Below are positions 33,386 to 40,590 of a stretch of 64,000 bases of DNA, piece by piece. The DNA is taken from the NCBI GenBank assembly GCA_964411675.1, contig CAYPLR010000004.1, positions 1-64,000 of the forward strand, given 5' to 3'. The DNA comes from JAAYBG01 sp964411675. Its GTDB lineage: Bacteria > Bacillota_I > Bacilli_A > ML615J-28 > CAG-698. The number at the start of each line of letters is the position of its first letter. The first letter of the stretch is position 1. A model generated the notes under the pieces. The model did no database searches and was not told the DNA's origin. It saw nothing but the letters and a program-made list of their open reading frames with translations. The position numbers and the translations under genes are program-made.

Positions 33386-35044
33386 ATGACAGATATCGAA
33401 ATTGCTCATAGCGTTAAAGCAAAAACGATGAAAGAAATAGGTAAAAAATTTCAAATAGAGGATAGCATGCTTGATTATTTTGGAAAGTATCGAGCCAAAC
33501 TAGAGTATCAAAACATTCAAAGCAAGCAGAAAGGGAAGTTAATTCTTGTTTCTGCTATCACTCCCACGCCAGCGGGAGAGGGAAAGACAACAGTTAGTAT
33601 AGGATTAAGTGATGCAATTAATTTAAGAGGGAAAACTTCTATATTAGCACTTAGAGAACCATCGTTGGGCCCTGTTTTTGGACTAAAAGGGGGAGCAACA
33701 GGGGGAGGATATTCTCAAGTAATTCCGATGGAAGATATTAATCTACATTTCAATGGTGATTTTCATGCAATTACAACCGCAAATAATCTTTTGGCGTCTT
33801 TGATTGATAATCATTTATATCAAGGGAATGAATTAAATATAGACGAAAATAGAATTGTTTTTAATCGATGCTTAGATTTAAATGACCGCGCATTAAGAAA
33901 TGTAATCGTAAGTAATGGTGGAACAAAAAAAGAGGTTTTAAGGAAAGAAAAATTTAATATTACTGCAGCAAGTGAAGTAATGGCAATTCTGTGCTTATCT
34001 AGAGATATTCACGAATTAAAAGAAAATCTGGCAAATATTACAATTGCTTACGACAAAGAAGGGAAAGTCATTACAGCAAGAGATATCAAAGCTCATAATG
34101 CAATGGCCATTCTTTTAAAAGAGGCTCTAAAGCCGAATGTTGTTCAAACACTTGCTGGTAATTTAGCGTTAATTCACTGTGGACCTTTTGCAAATATTGC
34201 TCATGGTTGTAATAGTATTATAGCTACAGAATCAGCGATGAAATTAGGTGAGTACACGGTAACAGAGGCAGGTTTTGGAGCTGACCTTGGTGCAGAAAAG
34301 TTTATTGACTTAAAATGTAGAAAAATAAATCTAATGCCAAATGCTGTAGTTTTAGTTGCAACAGTTAGAGCTTTAAAAATGCATGGTGGAATTCCTAAAG
34401 AGGAATTAACAATAGAAAACGTAGAAGCGATAAAAAAAGGGGCAAAGAATTTAATTAAACATATAAAAAACATGACAACAGTATTTTGTTTACCAACGAT
34501 AGTAGCTATTAATAAGTTTAGTAGTGATACGAATCTAGAAATAGAAACAATAAAAGAAATTGTAATGACACAAGGTATAAAAGCAGTTACCGTTGAGGTG
34601 TGGAATAAAGGTGGACAAGGGGCATTAGAACTTGCAGATGAAGTGATAAAACTATGCGAAAAAGAAAGTAAAACTCAGTTTGCTTATGAAATAGAAGATA
34701 GCCCAGAAACTAAAATAATGAAGATAGCCACTAAAATATATGGTGCAAAAGCAGTAAAATATTCCGAAGAAGCAAAAAATACGTTAATGGAGATTGAAAA
34801 AAGAAAGCTTAACGAGCTTCCCGTCGTGATTGCAAAAACACAATATTCTTTAAGTGATGATCCTAAACTATTAGGAGTTCCAAAAGAACATGAATTGACT
34901 ATAAAGAGTATAGAAATCAAGACAGGAGCGAAAATGATTGTAGCAATTGCTGGAGATATGTTATTAATGCCGGGGTTAGGAAAAGTGCCAGCAGCTGAAA
35001 ATATGAGAATTGATGATGAAGGGAATATTTCTGGATTGTTCTAA
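33386..35044 (+). CDS. fhs: Formate-tetrahydrofolate ligase
   Basis: 552 aa. It makes 10-formyl-THF from formate, ATP and THF, feeding purine synthesis and Met-tRNA formylation. The P-loop is TPTPAGEGKTT; REPSLGPVFGLKGGATGGGY and GLGKVPAAENM near the C-terminus are family hallmarks. Length is normal. It occupies the place between jag and mnmE and starts the unit with mnmE (12 nt apart). In a fermenter it allows use of formate as a one-carbon source. Confidence 0.95.
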   Translation: MTDIEIAHSVKAKTMKEIGKKFQIEDSMLDYFGKYRAKLEYQNIQSKQKGKLILVSAITPTPAGEGKTTVSIGLSDAINLRGKTSILALREPSLGPVFGLKGGATGGGYSQVIPMEDINLHFNGDFHAITTANNLLASLIDNHLYQGNELNIDENRIVFNRCLDLNDRALRNVIVSNGGTKKEVLRKEKFNITAASEVMAILCLSRDIHELKENLANITIAYDKEGKVITARDIKAHNAMAILLKEALKPNVVQTLAGNLALIHCGPFANIAHGCNSIIATESAMKLGEYTVTEAGFGADLGAEKFIDLKCRKINLMPNAVVLVATVRALKMHGGIPKEELTIENVEAIKKGAKNLIKHIKNMTTVFCLPTIVAINKFSSDTNLEIETIKEIVMTQGIKAVTVEVWNKGGQGALELADEVIKLCEKESKTQFAYEIEDSPETKIMKIATKIYGAKAVKYSEEAKNTLMEIEKRKLNELPVVIAKTQYSLSDDPKLLGVPKEHELTIKSIEIKTGAKMIVAIAGDMLLMPGLGKVPAAENMRIDDEGNISGLF

Positions 35045-35056
35045 AAGGAGGATAGT

Positions 35057-36406
35057 ATGAATGACACAATTGCAATGATATCAACACCACTGGGGAGCGG
35101 GGGAATATCTATTATAAGAATTAGCGGACCAGAAGCATTAGATATCGTGGGTAAATTGTTTAAAGGTAAAGATTTGCATAAGGTTGCTTCTCATACCATT
35201 CACTATGGTCACATTGTTGACAAAAACGAAGTGATTGATGAAGTTCTTGTTAGTGTCATGAAAGCTCCTAAAACATATACTCGTGAAGATGTGATAGAAA
35301 TAAGTTGCCATGGAGGGGTTTTTGTTACTAACAAAATTTTAGAAATGATTTTAATGACAGGAGCTAGATTAGCAGAGCCAGGGGAGTTTACCAAAAGAGC
35401 TTTTCTAAATGGCCGGATCGATTTGACTCAAGCAGAAGCTATTATGGATATTATTGAAGCAAAGACGAAAACAAATTTGAAAATTGCAAATTTGGGATTA
35501 AGAGGCGATATTAAAAAATTAATAGATGACTTTCGTCGTCGCTTATTAACTTGTATGGCAAAAATAGAAGTGAATATTGATTATCCAGAATATGAAGACG
35601 AAGAGCAAATTACAATTGAAATATTAAAACCAAACATGGAAGCTATGAATAAGGAACTCGAAAGTATTTTAAATAAATGTGAAACATCTCAAATGATTAA
35701 AGAAGGGATTAAAACAGTTATCATTGGGAAACCTAATGTAGGAAAGTCTAGTTTACTAAACGCTATTCTCCGAGAAGAAAAAGCAATCGTTACTGATATT
35801 GCTGGAACAACAAGAGATATTGTTGAAGGGAAAGCAAATATAGGAGGGATCATCCTTGATTTAATTGATACAGCAGGAATAAGAGAATCCAATGATATTG
35901 TTGAAAAAATAGGGATTAAAAAGACAAAAGAAGCAATCAATAAAGCAGATTTGATTATTCTTGTATTTGATAATAGTACTGTACTTGATGATTATGATCA
36001 TAAATTATTGGAGTTAACCGGAGATAAAAGACGGATTATTGTTATCAACAAACAGGATTTACAGCCTAAAATTGATCTATCTTTAATAAATGATTATATT
36101 CTATTGTCTTCATTTAATGAAAAAGACATCGAAAAACTAGAAAATAAAATAAAACAAGAATGCCAAGTAGGAAATATAAACGAAATGGATGCATCCTATA
36201 TCGGTAATGCTCGGCAAGTATCAAAATTAAAACAAGCAAAAAAGTCCATTGAGGACAGTTTACAATCAATGAAAGAAAAAATGCCCATCGATATGATATC
36301 CATCGATATTAAAGCGGCGTGGCATTATTTAGGAGAAATAACAGGAGATGTGGCAAACGAAAGTTTGATAAACGAATTATTCTCCAAGTTTTGTTTAGGA
36401 AAATAG
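35057..36406 (+). CDS. mnmE: tRNA modification GTPase MnmE
   Basis: 449 aa. The N-terminal folate-binding domain (IAMISTPLGSGGISIIRISG), a helical domain, and the inserted G domain with GKPNVGKSSLLNAI (G1), DTAGIRE (G3) and NKQD (G4). It ends in FCLGK with the conserved Cys. With MnmG it builds the 5-carboxymethylaminomethyl group on wobble uridine. mnmG normally follows but is not in this window. Confidence 0.96.
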   Translation: MNDTIAMISTPLGSGGISIIRISGPEALDIVGKLFKGKDLHKVASHTIHYGHIVDKNEVIDEVLVSVMKAPKTYTREDVIEISCHGGVFVTNKILEMILMTGARLAEPGEFTKRAFLNGRIDLTQAEAIMDIIEAKTKTNLKIANLGLRGDIKKLIDDFRRRLLTCMAKIEVNIDYPEYEDEEQITIEILKPNMEAMNKELESILNKCETSQMIKEGIKTVIIGKPNVGKSSLLNAILREEKAIVTDIAGTTRDIVEGKANIGGIILDLIDTAGIRESNDIVEKIGIKKTKEAINKADLIILVFDNSTVLDDYDHKLLELTGDKRRIIVINKQDLQPKIDLSLINDYILLSSFNEKDIEKLENKIKQECQVGNINEMDASYIGNARQVSKLKQAKKSIEDSLQSMKEKMPIDMISIDIKAAWHYLGEITGDVANESLINELFSKFCLGK

Positions 36407-36503
36407 AAAGGATTAAGGTATACTTAAGAAAACTATATATAATAGTAGTGTAGAAGTAGATATAATCTATTTTTTCTCTCCTTTGATTTATAAAAAATCA
36501 TTT

Positions 36504-36534
36504 AAAAAGAAGCTTCATGCGGCTTCTTTTTTTA
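36504..36534 (+). terminator. Terminator after mnmE
   Basis: GAAGC / GCTTC stem extended by A/T pairs, loop of eight, T-run. Confidence 0.7.
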
Positions 36535-36548
36535 TTTGTTACTGATAA

Positions 36549-36582
36549 TAAAAAAGTCATTAGTGTAAAACTAATGACTTTC
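36549..36582 (-). terminator. Terminator of the NfeD-SPFH operon
   Basis: AAGTCATTAG / CTAATGACTT stem, seven-nt loop, followed by a T-run on the minus strand. Confidence 0.8.
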
Positions 36583-36591
36583 ATTATTATA

Positions 36592-37536
36592 TTATTTTTC
36601 TTTTACGATTTCAGCAAGCGAAGTAGCTAAACCAGCAATTCCTTGAATGTTTGAAGGAACAATAATTTTTGTTGCTTGTCCTTTAGACATCTCAGCTAAA
36701 GCTTCTAAAGATTTAATTGTTAACACAGCATTGTCTGCGCCAGCTTTCTTTATTAATTCAATACCCTTTGCTTTTGCTTCTTGTACTTCCAAGATAGCTT
36801 GAGCTTCACCTTGAGCTTCAAGAATAGCTGCAGTCTTTGTACCTTCTGCTTCTTCGATTAATACTTGACGCTTTGCTTCAGCTTGAAGAATAGAAGATTG
36901 TTTAATTCCTTCAGCTTGAAGAATGGCAGCCATTTTTTCACCTTCAGCACGAAGAATAGATTCACGACGTTCTCGTTCAGCACGCATTTGCTTTTCCATA
37001 GCATCACGAATATCTTTTGGTGGAAGAATATTCTTTAATTCAACACGATTCACTTTAATTCCCCAAGGGTCAGTTGCAATATCCAAAGTTTCGCGCATTC
37101 TAGCATTGATTAAATCACGACTTGTTAGCGTTGCATCCAACTCTATTTCACCAATAATATTACGAAGTGTAGTAGCCGTTAGTTTTTCAATTGCATAAAT
37201 TGGATTATCAACACCATAAGTGTATGATTTTGGATCTGTAATAGTGAAGAACACAACGGTATCAATTTGCATTGTAACATTATCTTTTGTAATAACAGGT
37301 TGAGGATCAAAATCCATAACTTGTTCTTTTAAAGAAACCTTTTTTGAAATACGATAAAATATTGGCACTAAGAAGTGAATACCTGTTCCCCATGTTGTAT
37401 GGTAAGAACCTAATCTTTCAACAACATAAGCGTTTGCTTGTGAAACAATTTTAAAACTTGAAGCTAAAATGATAACAATAATTAAAATAACAATTCCCAG
37501 GATGATTACTAGTCCTGGATTACTAGCTAAAAACAT
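36592..37536 (-). CDS. SPFH (stomatin/prohibitin) membrane scaffold protein
   Basis: 314 aa. One N-terminal membrane helix (residues 8-28), the SPFH domain (VVERLGSYHTTWGTGIHFLV; LRNIIGEIELDATLTSRD), and a long coiled coil with repeats of the form ILxAEGxK. This is the paraslipin/QmcA-like subgroup that forms membrane microdomains and often works with NfeD. The NfeD gene lies 21 nt upstream, supporting that pairing. The exact role in this organism is unknown. Confidence 0.9.
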   Translation of the reverse strand: MFLASNPGLVIILGIVILIIVIILASSFKIVSQANAYVVERLGSYHTTWGTGIHFLVPIFYRISKKVSLKEQVMDFDPQPVITKDNVTMQIDTVVFFTITDPKSYTYGVDNPIYAIEKLTATTLRNIIGEIELDATLTSRDLINARMRETLDIATDPWGIKVNRVELKNILPPKDIRDAMEKQMRAERERRESILRAEGEKMAAILQAEGIKQSSILQAEAKRQVLIEEAEGTKTAAILEAQGEAQAILEVQEAKAKGIELIKKAGADNAVLTIKSLEALAEMSKGQATKIIVPSNIQGIAGLATSLAEIVKEK

Positions 37537-37557
37537 TTTACTTTCCTCCTTTTTAGA

Positions 37558-38025
37558 TTATAAAATTTTAATGTTTGACTGATCACTTATTTTTGCTACA
37601 ACAGCTTTATTGCCGCTTACAGCACTAATTAATACTTTTTCTCCGACTTCAACAACCACAGATTCATTACAAACAGCGCGCCAAGTGCTGTTATCCACTT
37701 TAATTTCCCCAACTTCATCAGGGAAAATAGTTTTAGTTATGACGCCTATCATGCCAACAATCTTATCGGCGTTAGTCCTAATAATTTCTTTGTTCATCAT
37801 TTTTCTTGTTAAAGGTTTTGTTAATAAAAGCAAAACAATCGAAGAACCCAAAAACACTAAAATTTGGATTAATGGATCAAGTGGAATAGCAGCACATATA
37901 AGTGCTATAAGAGATCCAAGGCAAAACCAAATTGTTGTAACATCAGCGGTCCCCAATTCAATAATTAATGTAATTATAAAAATCAAAGCCCAAATTGAAA
38001 GCATTATCCAATGGAACCATTCCAT
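37558..38025 (-). CDS. NfeD-family membrane protein
   Basis: 155 aa. Three to four N-terminal helices followed by an OB-fold domain (residues about 88-155: GMIGVITKTIFPDEVGEIKV, then WRAVCNE). NfeD proteins associate with stomatin-like proteins at the membrane. Its start codon overlaps the stop of the upstream unknown gene (TAATG). Confidence 0.88.
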   Translation of the reverse strand: MEWFHWIMLSIWALIFIITLIIELGTADVTTIWFCLGSLIALICAAIPLDPLIQILVFLGSSIVLLLLTKPLTRKMMNKEIIRTNADKIVGMIGVITKTIFPDEVGEIKVDNSTWRAVCNESVVVEVGEKVLISAVSGNKAVVAKISDQSNIKIL

Positions 38026-38402
38026 TACTCTATTTCCTCCTCTAAGTATATTTTTAAATACTTGTTACTCTCATCCCAATTGCAAGGAAACTTGTAAAGT
38101 TTTTGCTTTTCAAAATCCATTGAAAAGAATTCACATATTTTTTTCACAAGCCCTTTGCCATTAATTCTTCCGTAACTAGGTTTTATTGATATGTCATGTA
38201 AATCTGTTGAAGAATAATTGCCTAATGAGGCTTCTTCTTTATTTAATGCTTTTATCAATAAAATATTTTCCTTTTTGTTGAAACCAATCAAGGTAGCAAA
38301 AGCATTTTTAAAGTAAGAACTAGCAACTGTGTTTAAAGTAATGTTAGTCTCATAAATTGTTGCTACACCTTGCAAATTTTTAGAAAACCATTGTATTTCC
38401 AT
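38025..38402 (-). CDS. Hypothetical soluble protein heading the NfeD-SPFH operon
   Basis: 125 aa, no membrane segment or signal peptide, and no family I recognise. It has a mixed alpha/beta composition with a conserved-looking middle (ENILLIKALNKEEA). It is the promoter-proximal gene of a three-gene unit with NfeD and SPFH, coupled to NfeD by a 4-nt overlap, so it probably works in the same membrane system. Confidence 0.65.
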   Translation of the reverse strand: MEIQWFSKNLQGVATIYETNITLNTVASSYFKNAFATLIGFNKKENILLIKALNKEEASLGNYSSTDLHDISIKPSYGRINGKGLVKKICEFFSMDFEKQKLYKFPCNWDESNKYLKIYLEEEIE

Positions 38403-38425
38403 AACATTTCTCCTTTCACAATTCT

Positions 38426-38454
38426 ATTATATTATATTATTCAAAAAAATACAA
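38426..38454 (-). promoter_or_regulatory. Promoter of the NfeD-SPFH operon
   Basis: TTGTAT, 17-bp spacer, TATAAT on the minus strand, followed by AAGGAGAAA before the ATG. An AT-rich inverted repeat (38458-38482, ATATTTTAAA with its complement) lies just upstream. Confidence 0.7.
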
Positions 38455-38618
38455 TAGATATTTTAAATATTTTTTAAAATATATTGTTAATCGTTAAGTA
38501 ATATAAAATAAAGTTGTATTTAAGATGAAAAGGTTAGAATAAAAAGGAGTCTATCTGTTGTATAAAGGACGATAATAAATAAAGAACGAGCTTTTAGATT
38601 GATTACCGAAACAAAATA

Positions 38619-38647
38619 TTGAAAAAAATATAAACTTATGCTATAAT
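38619..38647 (+). promoter_or_regulatory. Promoter of the 38.7-kb membrane protein
   Basis: TTGAAA, 17-bp spacer ending in TGC, TATAAT (extended -10). Confidence 0.75.
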
Positions 38648-38674
38648 ACTTTAGATGCCTAAAAGGAGACTTGT

Positions 38675-39643
38675 ATGAAGAAAATTATTATTCTTATAAT
38701 AGCAATCATATTACCATTAGTTGGAGCGTTTATGATTGGATGGTATGGTGTTGCTGTTAGATATGAACCAGAAGAAAACACAACTGTAGCGTCTTTATTT
38801 AAATCTTATTTGAATAAGGGAGTTATTACTAGCGAAGGAAGAATTGAAAACTATCGTCAATTTGAAAATTATTATTACGATGAAACTCCATTATATTTAG
38901 AAACAATAGAAAATGAAGCTGGAAATCCATTGTTTACACTAGCAATTTATCGTTCTTACTATTACTACCAACCAAGTGTTGATGACGAAATTCAAGAAAA
39001 AGCTAAGTTTGAAATATTTATATATAATGTTAATTACAATTTGGTAAAAGACTACTTTACATTAGATGATCGAACAATCATTGATGAAGCAAAGATGCCT
39101 AAATTTAGTATAACATTTACACCAACAAATGGGAAGGAATCTTTTTCAATAACATTAACAACTGCAAGCGATGTTATGATTCAAGATTATAATTCAATTC
39201 CAGAGTGGGCAGATGACGCAGAAACAACAAGAAATTATGTTCAATCTAGTATCATAAGGTTTACTCAAACACCTGAATTGGCTAAATTTTCAACCGATGC
39301 TAATATTAAAGTTACAGCAGCATTAGAGATTACAGGAACAGATTCAGTAACAACAACATTACCAACAGATAAGCCATTAGCAGAAATTTATCTAGAGGAT
39401 TTCGAAAGCGATATTGAAGAAGTTGATACAACTGATTATTTAAAAGGATTCCGAGAGCCTTCTGTTGTGAAAACGTTCAAAAATGCAGGATATTATCCAT
39501 GGTTATTTGGAAAATATTTGTGGTGGCAAGGATTAATTGCTATCGTTCTTGTAGGAATTGTCACAGGAACATTTTATTTGGTTTGGACTGCAGAAGACCA
39601 AAAAGGTAAAACAATGGTAAAAAGCGTTAAGAAAAAGAAATAA
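38675..39643 (+). CDS. Hypothetical two-helix membrane protein with extracellular domain
   Basis: 322 aa. An N-terminal helix (residues 3-24), about 250 extracytoplasmic residues rich in Tyr, Thr and acidic residues, and a C-terminal helix (WWQGLIAIVLVGIVTGTFYL) with a Lys-rich tail inside. No family recognised. Its architecture resembles other anchored surface proteins here, but its sequence does not visibly match the 29.3-kb one. It has its own promoter and a terminator before the next gene. Confidence 0.65.
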   Translation: MKKIIILIIAIILPLVGAFMIGWYGVAVRYEPEENTTVASLFKSYLNKGVITSEGRIENYRQFENYYYDETPLYLETIENEAGNPLFTLAIYRSYYYYQPSVDDEIQEKAKFEIFIYNVNYNLVKDYFTLDDRTIIDEAKMPKFSITFTPTNGKESFSITLTTASDVMIQDYNSIPEWADDAETTRNYVQSSIIRFTQTPELAKFSTDANIKVTAALEITGTDSVTTTLPTDKPLAEIYLEDFESDIEEVDTTDYLKGFREPSVVKTFKNAGYYPWLFGKYLWWQGLIAIVLVGIVTGTFYLVWTAEDQKGKTMVKSVKKKK

Positions 39644-39674
39644 GATTGCAGTTAAAGCAATCTTCTTTTTTTCA
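39640..39674 (+). terminator. Terminator between the membrane protein and the PP-loop gene
   Basis: AAGATTGC / GCAATCTT stem, loop AGTTAAA, then CTTTTTTT. The next gene starts about 12 nt on, so some read-through is likely. Confidence 0.75.
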
Positions 39675-39685
39675 AAGGAGAACAT

Positions 39686-40498
39686 ATGGAAATTAGAGAA
39701 ATGGAAAGAGCATTAATCAAGCGATATCGAAGTAATATATATTCAAAATTCGTTAAAGCAATTGTAGACTATCAATTAATTAAAGAAAACGACAAAATAG
39801 CAGTTTGTATCTCTGGTGGAAAAGATAGTCTTGTTATGGCTAAATTGTTTCAAGAGATAAAAAGACATGGGAAAATAAATTTTGATGTTAGTTTCTTAGT
39901 AATGAATCCTGGATTTAATGAAGAAAACTTATCGCGATTAAAAGAAAATGCTAATAAACTAGAAATTCCAATTGTAATTAAAGATTCAAACATTTTTCAT
40001 GTATCACAATTATTGGGGAAAGATCAGCCTTGCTATTTATGTGCAAAAATGCGCCGAGGATTTTTATATGACTTTGCAAAGGAACAAGAATGCAATAAAA
40101 TTGCGTTAGGACATCACTTCAATGATGTTATCGAAACCACTCTATTGAATGTCTTATATTCAGGTACATTTAAAACCATGGTGCCAAAGTTGAAGTCAAC
40201 AAATCATCCAGGAATGGAATTAATTAGACCTATGGTTTATATTGAAGAAAAAGACATTCGTAATTATATTGAATTTTGTGGAATAAAAGCAATGAATTGT
40301 GGGTGCAAAGTGGCTAATAATGAGCTACCATCGAAACGTAGAGAAATAAAAGAAATCATAAAAGAAATTAAAAAAGATTTCAAAAATGTAGATAAAAATA
40401 TTTACGTTAGTGCAGAAAATGTAAACTTAAATTGTGTCATGCAATGGAAATTAAAAGATAAAAAATATAGTTTTCTTGATTATTATGATGAGGAATAA
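39686..40498 (+). CDS. TtcA/TilS-like PP-loop ATPase (tRNA thiolation type)
   Basis: 270 aa. The adenylation PP-loop is ISGGKDSL. Two cysteine motifs, CYLCAKMRRG (CxxC) and CGCKVANN, match the TtcA-type family that can bind an iron-sulfur cluster and add sulfur to tRNA. TtcA itself makes 2-thiocytidine; many Firmicute homologues have unknown targets. HHFNDVIETTLLN is also conserved. AAAGGAG upstream. TilS is less likely because of the cysteines and missing C-terminal domain. Confidence 0.82.
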   Translation: MEIREMERALIKRYRSNIYSKFVKAIVDYQLIKENDKIAVCISGGKDSLVMAKLFQEIKRHGKINFDVSFLVMNPGFNEENLSRLKENANKLEIPIVIKDSNIFHVSQLLGKDQPCYLCAKMRRGFLYDFAKEQECNKIALGHHFNDVIETTLLNVLYSGTFKTMVPKLKSTNHPGMELIRPMVYIEEKDIRNYIEFCGIKAMNCGCKVANNELPSKRREIKEIIKEIKKDFKNVDKNIYVSAENVNLNCVMQWKLKDKKYSFLDYYDEE

Positions 40499-40528
40499 TT
40501 TATGAAAAGGCTTATACAAAAAAAACAT

Positions 40529-40556
40529 TTGTTTTTAAAAGCACATGTGCTATAAT
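40529..40556 (+). promoter_or_regulatory. Promoter of ppdK with a palindromic spacer
   Basis: TTGTTT, 16-bp spacer, TATAAT with extended TGC. The last ten spacer bases are GCACATGTGC, a perfect palindrome (12 bp with flanking A/T, 40540-40551) that touches the -10. Confidence 0.75.
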
Positions 40557-40590
40557 AAATTAGAGTAAAAAAGATATATAGGAGGAAAAC

